A DNA stretch of 64,000 nucleotides, from assembly GCF_000349565.1 (NCBI RefSeq), contig NZ_KB714620.1, forward strand, positions 45,596-109,595. The letters run 5' to 3'. Each line of letters starts with the position of its first letter. The first letter of the stretch is position 1. Source of the stretch: Curtobacterium flaccumfaciens UCD-AKU. Its GTDB lineage: Bacteria > Actinomycetota > Actinomycetes > Actinomycetales > Microbacteriaceae. Under the pieces are notes generated by a model. That model was given only the letters and a program-made list of their open reading frames with translations, ran no database searches and was not told the origin of the DNA. A program made the position numbers and the translations under genes. Shown here in pieces: positions 45,021 through 53,736 of this stretch.

Positions 45021-45067
45021 TCACGGCGTGCGGGGCAGTTCGGACCCGCGTCCCGCCACTCGTACCA
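45021..45067 (+). repeat. Partial duplicate of the tRNA-Leu 3' end
   Basis: TCACGGCGTGCGGG (45021-45034) repeats 44978-44991, and TCCCGCCACTCGTAC (45051-45065) repeats 44998-45012. The T-loop between them is replaced by an unrelated 16-base insert, and CCA follows. It cannot form a tRNA. It is probably a scar of an old integration or duplication. Confidence 0.75.
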
Positions 45068-45126
45068 AGCTGCCCATCCGTCTGATCGATCTGCGTGGTC
45101 TGGGATGCGGCAGTTCCGTCGTCTAG

Positions 45127-45132
45127 TAGGCT
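45127..45132 (+). promoter_or_regulatory. -10 box of the ANTAR regulator gene
   Basis: TAGGCT lies seven bases before GTG 45140, a leaderless arrangement, and supports that start over the upstream ATG at 45095. Confidence 0.5.
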
Positions 45133-45139
45133 TTCGTCC

Positions 45140-45745
45140 GTGAGTGACACAGAAGCAACAGCACCAGCACCCCGTCGCGTCGTCGTCGCCGAGGACGAGT
45201 CGCTCATCCGCCTCGACATCGTGGAGATCCTCCGCGACAACGGGTTCGACGTCGTCGGTGAAGCCGGAGACGGCGAGACCGCCGTCCAGCTCGCGACCGA
45301 CCTGCGTCCCGACCTCGTCGTGATGGACGTCAAGATGCCCCAGCTCGACGGCATCTCCGCAGCCGAGAAGCTGTCCAAGAACCACATCGCTCCCGTCGTC
45401 CTGCTGACCGCGTTCAGCCAGAAGGACCTGGTCGAGCGTGCCACCGAGGCCGGCGCGCTGGCCTACGTGGTCAAGCCCTTCACCCCGAACGACCTGCTCC
45501 CCGCGATCGAGATCGCCCTCTCGCGGTACCAGCAGATCATCACGCTCGAAGCCGAGGTCGCCGACCTCGTCGAGCGCTTCGAGACCCGCAAGCTCGTCGA
45601 CCGTGCCAAGGGCCTGCTGAACGAGAAGATGGGCCTCACCGAGCCCGAGGCGTTCCGCTGGATCCAGAAGGCCTCGATGGACCGCCGCCTGACCATGCAC
45701 GACGTCGCCAAGGCGATCATCGAGCAGCTCAGCGCCAAGAAGTAG
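45140..45745 (+). CDS. pdtaR: ANTAR-domain response regulator, PdtaR-like
   Basis: The 201-residue protein has a receiver domain (VVVAEDESLIRLD; Asp63 in VVMDVKMP; LLTAF; VVKPF) and a C-terminal ANTAR RNA-binding domain (RFETRKLVDRAKGLLNEKMGLTEPEAFRWIQKASMDRRLTM split over three helices). Mycobacterial PdtaR (Rv1626) is phosphorylated by PdtaS and binds paired hairpins near ribosome sites. The position upstream of polA and rpsA matches the mycobacterial order. The kinase is not in this window. Confidence 0.92.
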   Translation: MSDTEATAPAPRRVVVAEDESLIRLDIVEILRDNGFDVVGEAGDGETAVQLATDLRPDLVVMDVKMPQLDGISAAEKLSKNHIAPVVLLTAFSQKDLVERATEAGALAYVVKPFTPNDLLPAIEIALSRYQQIITLEAEVADLVERFETRKLVDRAKGLLNEKMGLTEPEAFRWIQKASMDRRLTMHDVAKAIIEQLSAKK

Positions 45746-45774
45746 CGGACGCCGCAGCACAGCACCGTCGCTCA

Positions 45775-45811
45775 CGGAACGCCGTCGGACCCCCTGGGGT
45801 CGGCGGCGTTC
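45775..45811 (+). terminator. Long hairpin after the ANTAR gene
   Basis: GGAACGCCG and GGACCCC on the left pair with GGGGTC and CGGCGTTCC on the right with one mismatch and a tiny loop. There is no U-tract. It lies 30 bp after the stop codon. Confidence 0.65.
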
Positions 45812-45861
45812 CTGCGTCCGAGGGCGGGGCATGGGGCGCGACCACCTGGCAGGCTGGAGGC

Positions 45862-46332
45862 ATGGACGACGTGGTGATCCGGGCCTCCCGGCCTGACGAC
45901 ATGCCGGCGGTGGCCGACCTGCGGTGGCGGTGGAGCGTGGACGAGGGCGGCCGCTCACCGGCGCAGACGCCGGAGGAGTACCGCAGGGCGATGACGGAGT
46001 TCGCTGCCCGGCACCGGGAGTCGCACCGGTGCGTCGTCGCCGAGCGGGACGGCGTCGTGCTCGGCATGGCGTGGTTGGCGGTGCACCCGCGGCCGCCGGC
46101 GCCGAACGTGGACGGCGACCGGTTCGCCGCCGAGCTGCAGACGGTCTACGTGCACCCGGAGCTGCGCGGTTCCGGCGTCGCCGGACGGCTCGTCACGGCC
46201 CTGCTCGAGGTCGCGGACGAACTCGGCGCGGAGCGGACGTCGGTGCACTCGAGCGTGGACGGCGAGCGGCTCTACCGGCGGCTCGGCTTCGGCGACGCCC
46301 GCCTGCTGCTGCAGCGGCCGCCCGAGGACTGA
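45862..46332 (+). CDS. GNAT-family N-acetyltransferase
   Basis: The 156-residue protein has the GNAT acetyl-CoA loop in VYVHPELRGSGVAGRLV preceded by VVAERDGVVLGMAWLAV, and ends in the typical RLYRRLGFGDA. The substrate cannot be predicted. ATG follows GGAGG by about one base and a CAGGCT box by six, so translation may be leaderless. Confidence 0.87.
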   Translation: MDDVVIRASRPDDMPAVADLRWRWSVDEGGRSPAQTPEEYRRAMTEFAARHRESHRCVVAERDGVVLGMAWLAVHPRPPAPNVDGDRFAAELQTVYVHPELRGSGVAGRLVTALLEVADELGAERTSVHSSVDGERLYRRLGFGDARLLLQRPPED

Positions 46333-46352
46333 GCGGCCGGTCGGCCCGTCGG

Positions 46353-46775
46353 TCAGCGACGCTCGCGGATCATGTTCGTGATCCGGACGGTGGAGCAGCG
46401 GCGACCCTGGTCGTCGGTCAGGACGATCTCGTGGGTGGTGAGCGTGCCGCCCAGGTGGATGGCGGTGCACGTGCCCGTGACCAGGCCGCTCGTGGCACTC
46501 CGGGAGTGCGAGGCGCTGAGCTCGATGCCGACGGCGTAGCGGCCGGGCCCGGCGTGCACGTTCGCGGCCATCGACCCGAGGCTCTCCGCGAGGACGACGT
46601 AGGCACCGCCGTGCAGCAGGCCGACCGGCTGGCGGTTGCCCTCGACGGGGATCGAACCGACCGCTCGCTCCGCCGAGAGCTCGGTGATGACCATGCCCAT
46701 CTTCTCGGCCAGCTCGCCCGTGCCGCGGTCATCGAGGCGGGGGTCGATCGTGGTCGAGGTGGTGTCGTCGGTCAC
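46353..46775 (-). CDS. Hotdog-fold thioesterase (PaaI-like)
   Basis: The 140-residue protein has the hotdog signature RQPVGLLHGGAYVVLAESLGSM, with the His-Gly-Gly loop, followed by GIELSASHSRSATSGLVTGTC. Such enzymes hydrolyse aryl- or acyl-CoA thioesters. The GTG start follows GGAAGG. It is divergent from polA, as in mycobacteria where an Rv1627-Rv1628 pair precedes polA. Confidence 0.85.
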   Translation of the reverse strand: MTDDTTSTTIDPRLDDRGTGELAEKMGMVITELSAERAVGSIPVEGNRQPVGLLHGGAYVVLAESLGSMAANVHAGPGRYAVGIELSASHSRSATSGLVTGTCTAIHLGGTLTTHEIVLTDDQGRRCSTVRITNMIRERR

Positions 46776-46810
46776 GGTCTGCGTCGACCTTCCGTGTCAG
46801 CGGGCGTCGG

Positions 46811-46816
46811 TAGGCT
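46811..46816 (+). promoter_or_regulatory. -10 box of polA, leaderless type
   Basis: TAGGCT is six bases before the polA GTG. No ribosome binding site is visible. Confidence 0.5.
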
Positions 46817-46822
46817 GTCCGG

Positions 46823-49492
46823 GTGTCGGACTCCGCAAAGCCTACCCTCATGGTCATCGACGGCCACTCGCTCGCCTTCCGGGCCTTCTACGCGCTGCCG
46901 GTCGACAGCTTCGTGAACCGCGAGGGGCAGCACACCAACGCGATCCACGGCTTCATCTCGATGCTGCTGATGCTCCTGCAGCGCGAGAAGCCCACCCACC
47001 TGGCGGTGGCGTTCGACATCTCCCGGTTCTCGTTCCGCACGCGTGAGTACGCCGAGTACAAGGGCACCCGCTCCGAGACACCGGCCGAGTTCAAGGGCCA
47101 GATCCCGCTGCTGCAGCAGGCGCTCGAGGCGATGGGCATCACCACCGTCACGAAAGAGGACTACGAGGCCGACGACATCCTCGCGACCCTCTCCAAGCAG
47201 GGCTCCGACCAGGGGTACAAGGTCTACGTGGTCTCGGGCGACCGCGACTCGATCCAGCTCGTCAACGACGACGTGACGCTGCTGTACCCGTCGGTCCGCG
47301 GTGTCTCCGAACTCACCCGCTACGACCGCGACAAGGTCTACGAGCGGTACGGCATCGAGCCGCACCAGTACCCGGACATCGCGGCCCTCGTCGGCGAGAC
47401 CAGCGACAACCTGATCGGCATCGACAAGGTCGGCGAGAAGACCGCGGTCAAGTGGGTCACCCAGTACGGGTCGCTCGACGGTGTCCTCGAGCACGCCGAC
47501 GAGATCAAGGGCGTCGTCGGCAACAACCTGCGTGAGCAGCGGGACCGTGCCGTGCGGAACCGCCGGCTCAACCGCCTGGTGACCGACGTCGAACTGCCCG
47601 TCGGTCCGGCCGACGTCGCACTCCGTCCCGTCGACGAGAACGCGGTGCGCGAGCTCTTCGCCAAGCTGCAGTTCCGCACGCTGCTCGACCGCGTGTTCAA
47701 GGTCGCCGGGTCGGGCGAGCCCGCAGAACCCTCGGCCGAGGGCACCGTCGACGACGGTGCGCCGACCCCGCCGCCCGTCAAGACCCTGATCGACGAAGAG
47801 CTCGGCTACTGGCTCGAACGCCGGAACGCGACCGAGGCGGCGAACGGCTACGGCGTCGCGGTCGAGGTCATCGACGGACGCCTCAGCGCCATCGGCATCG
47901 CGACCCACGACGACGCCGTGCTCGTGCCGGGTGGCAGCGGTGCCCAGGACTACGAGCAGCTCTCGGCCTGGTTCGCGTCCGACGCACCGAAGCACTTCCA
48001 CGACGCCAAGGCCGCGATCAAGGCCCTCGGCACCGCCGGCTTCGTGGTGAACGGCGTCGCCGGCGACGCCCGGATCATGGGGTGGCTCGCACAGCCCGGC
48101 AAGCAGGGGGAGCCGCTGTCCGACCTCGTCTACCAGGAGCTCGGCGAAGAACTGCCGACGGCCGACCCGAACCAGCTCGTCCCCGAGACCGACCCGGTCA
48201 ACGTCGGGGTGCACGCCTGGTTCGTGCTCCGCGTCACCACGGCCCTGCGTGCCCGGATCGACGCGTCCTCGCTGCAGGTGCTCGACGACATCGAGCTGCC
48301 GCTCGTCTCGGTGCTCGCGGGCATGGAGACCATCGGCGTCGGCATGGACCGTCCGGTGCTCACGGGCCTGTCGAAGGAGCTGGGGGAGCGCGCCGCCGAG
48401 CTGGCGCAGCAGGCGTTCGCCGAGATCGGGCACGAGGTCAACCTCGGGTCGCCGAAGCAGCTGCAGGAAGTCCTGTTCACCGAGCTCGCGATGCCGAAGA
48501 CCCGCAAGACCAAGACCGGGTTCTCGACCGACGCCGCGAGCCTGGCCGACCTGCAGGAACAGCACCCGCACCCGTTCCTCGGGCTCCTGCTGCAGCACCG
48601 CGACGCCACGAAGCTCCGGCAGATCGTCGACACCCTCGACGCCGCCGTGGTCGACGGGCGCATCCACACCCGGTACGAGCAGACCGGCACGAGCACCGGC
48701 CGGGTGTCGTCGACCGACCCGAACCTGCAGAACATCCCCGTGAAGACCGCCGTCGGTCGCCGGATCCGCTCGGCGTTCGCGGTCGCCGAGCCGTACACGA
48801 CGCTCGTCACCGCCGACTACTCGCAGATCGAGATGCGGATCATGGCGCACCTCTCCGGCGACCCCGGGCTGATCCAGGCCTTCAACGAGGGCGAGGACCT
48901 GCACCGCTTCGTCGGCGCCCGGGTCTTCGGTGTCGACCCGTCCGAGGTCTCCAACGAGATGCGCACGAAGGTCAAGGCCATGTCCTACGGCCTGGCGTAC
49001 GGGCTGAGCGCGTTCGGGTTGTCGAAGCAGCTGCGCATCGAGCAGTCCGAGGCCCGCACGCTCATGACCGAGTACTTCTCCCGCTTCGGCGCCGTACGCG
49101 ACTACCTGCGCAACGTCGTCGAGCAGGCGCGTGAGGACGGCTACACCGAGACGATCTTCGGTCGCCGTCGTCCGTTCCCCGACCTGAAGAGCCCGAACCG
49201 GGTGCTGCGCGAGAACGCCGAGCGGGCCGCGCTGAACGCACCGATCCAGGGTTCCGCCGCCGACATCATCAAGATCGCGATGCTCGGGGTCGCCGACGAC
49301 CTGCGCGACGACGAGCTGGAGTCCCACCTGCTGCTCCAGGTGCACGACGAGCTCATCCTCGAGGTCGCTCCGGGCGAGCAGGAGCGCGTCGAGGAGATCC
49401 TGCGCACCCGGATGGGCAACGCCGCCGAGCTGACGGTGCCGCTCGACGTGTCCGTCGGCGTCGGCCGCAACTGGGAGGACGCCGCGCACTGA
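46823..49492 (+). CDS. polA: DNA polymerase I
   Basis: The 889-residue enzyme fills gaps and removes RNA primers. The N-terminal 5' nuclease domain (1-290; IDGHSLAFRAFYAL, DYEADDIL, VSGDRDSIQLV, GETSDNLIGIDKVGEKTA) is intact. The 3'-5' exonuclease-like domain (about 325-480) lacks obvious catalytic acidic motifs, as usual in actinobacteria. The polymerase domain shows TGRVSSTDPNLQNIP, TADYSQIEMRIMAHLSGD and LLQVHDELILEV. GTG is used as start after a leaderless box. Confidence 0.97.
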   Translation: MSDSAKPTLMVIDGHSLAFRAFYALPVDSFVNREGQHTNAIHGFISMLLMLLQREKPTHLAVAFDISRFSFRTREYAEYKGTRSETPAEFKGQIPLLQQALEAMGITTVTKEDYEADDILATLSKQGSDQGYKVYVVSGDRDSIQLVNDDVTLLYPSVRGVSELTRYDRDKVYERYGIEPHQYPDIAALVGETSDNLIGIDKVGEKTAVKWVTQYGSLDGVLEHADEIKGVVGNNLREQRDRAVRNRRLNRLVTDVELPVGPADVALRPVDENAVRELFAKLQFRTLLDRVFKVAGSGEPAEPSAEGTVDDGAPTPPPVKTLIDEELGYWLERRNATEAANGYGVAVEVIDGRLSAIGIATHDDAVLVPGGSGAQDYEQLSAWFASDAPKHFHDAKAAIKALGTAGFVVNGVAGDARIMGWLAQPGKQGEPLSDLVYQELGEELPTADPNQLVPETDPVNVGVHAWFVLRVTTALRARIDASSLQVLDDIELPLVSVLAGMETIGVGMDRPVLTGLSKELGERAAELAQQAFAEIGHEVNLGSPKQLQEVLFTELAMPKTRKTKTGFSTDAASLADLQEQHPHPFLGLLLQHRDATKLRQIVDTLDAAVVDGRIHTRYEQTGTSTGRVSSTDPNLQNIPVKTAVGRRIRSAFAVAEPYTTLVTADYSQIEMRIMAHLSGDPGLIQAFNEGEDLHRFVGARVFGVDPSEVSNEMRTKVKAMSYGLAYGLSAFGLSKQLRIEQSEARTLMTEYFSRFGAVRDYLRNVVEQAREDGYTETIFGRRRPFPDLKSPNRVLRENAERAALNAPIQGSAADIIKIAMLGVADDLRDDELESHLLLQVHDELILEVAPGEQERVEEILRTRMGNAAELTVPLDVSVGVGRNWEDAAH

Positions 49493-49521
49493 CGCGGGGC
49501 CGCCGGCCCTGGTGGTGACGG

Positions 49522-49573
49522 TCGACGGACAGGAGGCGCGGTGCCAGCTGGCACCGCGCCTCCTGTCCGTCGA
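49522..49573. repeat. 24-bp perfect palindrome after polA (REP-like, terminator)
   Basis: Arms 49522-49545 and 49550-49573 are exact complements around AGCT. It is the longest perfect hairpin in the window. The arm core GGACAGGAGGCGCGGTGCC nearly recurs in the pyk palindrome and at the right edge (63979-64000). It lies 29 bp after the polA stop and probably ends its transcript. Confidence 0.8.
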
Positions 49574-49606
49574 TCCGCAGCGGCCGTCCGCCGTGGTCCA
49601 CCTGGG

Positions 49607-49612
49607 TAGGGT
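49607..49612 (+). promoter_or_regulatory. -10 box of the DUF885 gene
   Basis: TAGGGT lies seven bases before ATG 49620 and supports this start over an earlier GTG inside the palindrome. Confidence 0.45.
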
Positions 49613-49619
49613 CGAGGGC

Positions 49620-51299
49620 ATGACCGATGACCGTCCTGTCCGCCAGCCGTCCGCCGTCGACCGTGTCGCCGAGGACTGGGTCACCACACTCGTCGATCTC
49701 GACCCGACGACCGCCACGTACATCGGGGTGCCGGGGCGCACGGGGGAGTACGGCGACACCTCGCCCGCCGGCGCCGCCGCGCTGGCCGAGGCCGCCCGCG
49801 GCACCAAGCGTGCACTCGACGCCGCTCCGGCCGTCGACTCCGTGGACCAGGTGACCAAGGCCGACCTCGGTGCCGAGCTGGACCTCACCGTCGAGTCCTA
49901 CGAGCGCAAGCTGCACCTCCGCGACCTGAACGTCATCGCGAGCCCGGCACAGTCGGTGCGCGAGATCATCGACCTGATGCCGACCGCGACCGAGTCGGAC
50001 TGGCAGGACATCGCGAGTCGGCTGCAGGCGCTGCCGGATGCGCTCGAGGGCATCCGCGAGACACTGCTCGAGGGCACGCGTGAAGACGTCACCCCGGCGA
50101 AGCGCCAGGTCGCGCTCATCGCCGAGCAGGCGGCGCGCACCGGCGCCGACGGCGGGATGTTCCGTCAGCTGGCCGACTCCGCCGCGTTCGAGGGCGACGT
50201 CCCCGTGCCGGAGGCGCTCCGAGCCGACCTGCGCCGCGGTGCCGAGGTCGCGGCGGCGGCCTACCGCTCGTTCGGACAGTTCCTGGAGCACGAGCTGCTG
50301 CCGCTGGCCACCCCGGTCGACGCCGTCGGTCGCGAAGCCTACGAGCTGCACTCCCGCCGGTTCCTCGGTGCGGTCGTCGACCTCGACGAGACGTACGAGT
50401 GGGGCCTCGAGGAACTCGCCCGCATGCGGGACGAACAGGAGCGCATCGCCGACCGCATCGAGTCCGGTGCGAGCGTCGCCCGCGCGATCGAGGTGCTCGA
50501 CACCGACCCGTCACGGATCCTGCACGGGACCGACGCCCTGCAGCGGTGGATGCAGAAGACGAGCGACGCGTCGATCGCCGCGATGGCGGGGACGTACTTC
50601 GACATCCCGGACCCGATCCGTCGCCTGGAGTGCCGGATCGCTCCCACGCAAGAGGGCGGGATCTACTACAGCGGTCCCTCCGACGACTTCTCCCGTGCCG
50701 GTCGCATGTGGTGGTCCGTGCCCGAGGGCGTCACCGAGTTCGGCACCTGGCGTGAGAAGACGACGGTCTACCACGAGGGCGTCCCGGGCCACCACCTGCA
50801 GATCAGCCAGGGCGTCTACAACCGCGGCGAGCTGAACACCTGGCGCCGGCAGCTGTCGGGCTCCTCGGGGCACGTCGAGGGCTGGGCGCTCTACGCGGAG
50901 CGGCTGATGGAACAGCTCGGGTTCCTCGACGACGACGGCGACCGACTCGGCATGCTCGACGGCCAGCGGATGCGTGCCGCCCGCGTCGTCCTGGACATCG
51001 GCGTGCACCTGCAGAAGACGAACCCCGACGGCGGCGGTTGGACGTGGGAGTACGCGCTCGACTTCATGGGGCAGAACGTCAACATGGACCCGGCGTTCGT
51101 CCGGTTCGAGGTGGCCCGCTACTTCGGGTGGCCGGGGCAGGCACCGTCCTACAAGGTCGGCCAGCGCGTGTGGGAGTCCATCCGCGACGAGGTCGCCGCG
51201 CGTGAGGGAGCCGACTTCGACCTGAAGGCGTTCCACCACCGTGCGCTCTCGCTCGGCAGCATCGGTCTCGACACCCTGCGCACCGCCCTGGTCGGGTGA
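49620..51299 (+). CDS. DUF885 family protein (putative metallo-carboxypeptidase-like)
   Basis: The 559-residue cytosolic protein belongs to the DUF885 family, whose members resemble zinc peptidases: TTVYHEGVPGHHLQIS provides HExxxxxH, and SGSSGHVEGWALYAERLMEQLGF supplies the downstream glutamate. The C-terminal GQAPSYKVGQRVWESIRDE is also family-typical. Substrates are unknown. It sits between polA and rpsA. Confidence 0.87.
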   Translation: MTDDRPVRQPSAVDRVAEDWVTTLVDLDPTTATYIGVPGRTGEYGDTSPAGAAALAEAARGTKRALDAAPAVDSVDQVTKADLGAELDLTVESYERKLHLRDLNVIASPAQSVREIIDLMPTATESDWQDIASRLQALPDALEGIRETLLEGTREDVTPAKRQVALIAEQAARTGADGGMFRQLADSAAFEGDVPVPEALRADLRRGAEVAAAAYRSFGQFLEHELLPLATPVDAVGREAYELHSRRFLGAVVDLDETYEWGLEELARMRDEQERIADRIESGASVARAIEVLDTDPSRILHGTDALQRWMQKTSDASIAAMAGTYFDIPDPIRRLECRIAPTQEGGIYYSGPSDDFSRAGRMWWSVPEGVTEFGTWREKTTVYHEGVPGHHLQISQGVYNRGELNTWRRQLSGSSGHVEGWALYAERLMEQLGFLDDDGDRLGMLDGQRMRAARVVLDIGVHLQKTNPDGGGWTWEYALDFMGQNVNMDPAFVRFEVARYFGWPGQAPSYKVGQRVWESIRDEVAAREGADFDLKAFHHRALSLGSIGLDTLRTALVG

Positions 51300-51319
51300 C
51301 GCGCCGTCGACCCGCCCGG

Positions 51320-51349
51320 TTGTGAGGCTTCGGCCGGTGCGGTTAGACT
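51320..51349 (+). promoter_or_regulatory. rpsA promoter
   Basis: TTGTGA (51320-51325) and TAGACT (51344-51349) are 18 bp apart. Transcription should begin near 51,356, giving an rpsA leader of about 100 nt. Confidence 0.65.
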
Positions 51350-51457
51350 TGTGCGGCGCAATCCGCGCCACTCAATCAATCGCCACGGCGGTGCACCACG
51401 GGGGCCGAGTCCCCGCACGCCATGGCCCGACTCATGTCCGTTCGGAGCAATCTCTAC

Positions 51458-52933
51458 ATGACAACCACTACGACCAAGGCTCCTAAGCAGGTCGCCATCA
51501 ACGACATCGGTTCGGCTGATGACTTCCTGGCCGAGGTCGAGAAGACCCTGAAGTTCTTCAACGACGGTGATCTCATCTCCGGCACCGTCGTGAAGATCGA
51601 CCGCGACGAGGTCCTCCTCGACGTCGGTTACAAGACCGAGGGTGTCATCCCCTCGCGCGAGCTCTCGATCAAGCACGACGTCGACCCCAACGAGGTCGTC
51701 GAGGTCGGCGACGAGGTCGAGGCCCTGGTTCTCCAGAAGGAGGACAAGGAAGGCCGCCTCATCCTGTCGAAGAAGCGTGCGCAGTACGAGCGTGCGTGGG
51801 GCGACGTCGAGAAGATCAAGGAGTCCGACGGCGTCGTGACCGGGACGGTCATCGAGGTCGTCAAGGGCGGCCTCATCGTCGACATCGGCCTCCGTGGCTT
51901 CCTCCCCGCCTCGCTCATCGAGCTCCGTCGTGTCCGCGACCTCACGCCGTACCTCGGCCAGGAGATCGAGGCCAAGATCCTCGAGCTCGACAAGAACCGC
52001 AACAACGTGGTCCTGTCGCGCCGTGCGCTCCTCGAGCAGACGCAGTCCGAGTCCCGGACCACGTTCCTCAACAACCTCCACAAGGGCCAGGTCCGCAAGG
52101 GCATCGTGTCCTCGATCGTCAACTTCGGTGCGTTCGTGGACCTCGGTGGCGTCGACGGTCTCGTCCACGTCTCCGAGCTCAGCTGGAAGCACATCGAGCA
52201 CGCCAGCGAGGTCGTCGAGGTCGGTCAGGAAGTCACCGTCGAGATCCTCGAGGTCGACCTGGACCGTGAGCGCGTGTCGCTCTCGCTCAAGGCGACGCAG
52301 GAGGACCCGTGGCAGGTCTTCGCCCGCACCCACGCGATCGGCCAGATCGCACCGGGCAAGGTCACGAAGCTCGTCCCGTTCGGTGCCTTCGTCCGTGTTG
52401 CCGACGGCATCGAGGGCCTCGTGCACATCTCGGAGCTCTCGAACAAGCACGTCGAGCTCGCCGAGCAGGTCGTCTCGGTCAACGACGAGGTCTTCGTCAA
52501 GATCATCGACATCGACCTCGACCGTCGCCGCATCTCGCTCAGCCTCAAGCAGGCGAACGAGGGCGTGGACCCGGAGAGCGACGAGTTCGACCCGGCGCTC
52601 TACGGCATGCCGACCGAGTACGACGACAAGGGTGACTACAAGTACCCCGAGGGCTTCGACCCGGAGACCAACGAGTGGCTCGAGGGCTACGACACGCAGC
52701 GCACCGAGTGGGAGGGCCAGTACGCGGCCGCCCAGGGTCGTTGGGAAGCCCACAAGGCGCAGGTCGCGAAGACCATCGCCGACGAGGCGCAGGGTGGCTT
52801 CGACCTCCCGGCGACGGCTTCCTCGTCGTCGTCGTCCTCGTCGTTCGCCGGCGAGACGGGTGGCGCAAGCCCCCTGGCCGACGACGCGTCGCTCGCTGCA
52901 CTCCGCGAGAAGCTCAGCTCGACCAACAACTGA
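51458..52933 (+). CDS. rpsA: 30S ribosomal protein S1
   Basis: The 491-residue protein has four S1 RNA-binding domains (about 35-105, 120-190, 208-276 and 293-362; for example GTVVKIDRDEVLLDVGYKTEGVIP, FVDLGGVDGLVHVSEL, FVRVADGIEGLVHISEL) and a C-terminal tail with a serine run near residue 460. The conserved actinobacterial start MTTTTTKAPKQ selects ATG 51458, with GGAG 12 bases upstream, over ATG 51422. It helps mRNAs with structured leaders bind the 30S subunit. Confidence 0.96.
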   Translation: MTTTTTKAPKQVAINDIGSADDFLAEVEKTLKFFNDGDLISGTVVKIDRDEVLLDVGYKTEGVIPSRELSIKHDVDPNEVVEVGDEVEALVLQKEDKEGRLILSKKRAQYERAWGDVEKIKESDGVVTGTVIEVVKGGLIVDIGLRGFLPASLIELRRVRDLTPYLGQEIEAKILELDKNRNNVVLSRRALLEQTQSESRTTFLNNLHKGQVRKGIVSSIVNFGAFVDLGGVDGLVHVSELSWKHIEHASEVVEVGQEVTVEILEVDLDRERVSLSLKATQEDPWQVFARTHAIGQIAPGKVTKLVPFGAFVRVADGIEGLVHISELSNKHVELAEQVVSVNDEVFVKIIDIDLDRRRISLSLKQANEGVDPESDEFDPALYGMPTEYDDKGDYKYPEGFDPETNEWLEGYDTQRTEWEGQYAAAQGRWEAHKAQVAKTIADEAQGGFDLPATASSSSSSSSFAGETGGASPLADDASLAALREKLSSTNN

Positions 52934-52953
52934 TCGAGCGGTTCGTCCCGACC

Positions 52954-52989
52954 GGAAGCCCGGCACCCCTGACAGGGTGCCGGGCTTCC
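52954..52989 (+). terminator. rpsA terminator
   Basis: A 15-bp perfect stem (52954-52968 with 52975-52989) with CTGACA loop is followed by GGCGTTTCC. It ends the rpsA transcript 20 bp after the stop. Confidence 0.8.
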
Positions 52990-53013
52990 GGCGTTTCCGG
53001 GCTTCCGGGTCGT

Positions 53014-53019
53014 TACCCT
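53014..53019 (+). promoter_or_regulatory. -10 box of coaE, leaderless type
   Basis: TACCCT lies six bases before GTG 53026, just after the rpsA terminator. Confidence 0.5.
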
Positions 53020-53025
53020 GTTGCC

Positions 53026-53628
53026 GTGCACATCATCGGACTCACGGGCGGCATCGCCGCGGGCAAGTCGACCGTCTCCCGACGCTGGGCCGAGCACGGG
53101 GCCGTCATCGTCGACGCCGATCGCCTGGCGCGGGACGCGGTGGCACCGGGAAGCCCGGGCCTGGCACAGGTCGCCGAGCGGTTCGGCGCGTCGGTCATCG
53201 CCGCCGACGGCTCGCTCGACCGGCCCGCACTCGGATCGATCGTCTTCGCGGACCCCGCGGCGCGGAAGGACCTCGAAGCCATCACGCACCCCGAGGTGTG
53301 GCGGCTCGCGCAGCAGGCGTTCGACGGAGCCGAGTCCGCTGACCCCGACGCCGTGGTGGTCTACGACGTGCCGCTCCTGGCCGAGGCTCGGGGGTCCCGT
53401 CCGCTCCGGTTCGAGGCGGTCGTGGTGGTGGACGCCCCCGCGGCGCAGCGCATCGAGCGACTCGTCGAACACCGCGGGATGCCCCGTGAGGAGGCCGAGC
53501 GCCGGGTCGCAGCCCAGGCGAGTGACGAGGACCGCCTCGCCCTCGCCGACCACGTCGTCGACGCGACCGGGACCCTCGAGCGGACGATCCGCTCCGCCGA
53601 CGAGGTGTGGGCCCGGATCACGGGATGA
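53026..53628 (+). CDS. coaE: Dephospho-CoA kinase
   Basis: The 200-residue P-loop kinase performs the last step of CoA synthesis. GLTGGIAAGKSTV is the Walker A, IVDADRLARD the substrate Asp motif, and VYDVPLLAE the lid-adjacent motif. GTG at 53026 starts directly at the homology (MHIIGLTGG) and after a leaderless box. Unlike some mycobacterial CoaE proteins it has no C-terminal UPF0157 extension. Confidence 0.95.
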   Translation: MHIIGLTGGIAAGKSTVSRRWAEHGAVIVDADRLARDAVAPGSPGLAQVAERFGASVIAADGSLDRPALGSIVFADPAARKDLEAITHPEVWRLAQQAFDGAESADPDAVVVYDVPLLAEARGSRPLRFEAVVVVDAPAAQRIERLVEHRGMPREEAERRVAAQASDEDRLALADHVVDATGTLERTIRSADEVWARITG

Positions 53629-53723
53629 GCCGTGCGCACCCCGGAGGGCGGTCCGGTCCTGCGCCGTCGGAGGGGACAGTACGCCGAGGGCGAGCAACGT
53701 CCTCCGGTGTCAGGGGTGCCGAC

Positions 53724-53729
53724 TAGCGT
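53724..53729 (+). promoter_or_regulatory. -10 box of uvrB
   Basis: TAGCGT lies seven bases before ATG 53737, again leaderless. No LexA-box-like palindrome is evident close by. Confidence 0.45.
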
Positions 53730-53736
53730 TGTCCTC

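Noticed and set aside
44930..45067. tRNA-Leu duplicate as attachment site of the present element
   Set aside because: The element's 40-bp att repeats are in the DUF779 gene and share no sequence with the tRNA repeat. The tRNA scar is a separate event.
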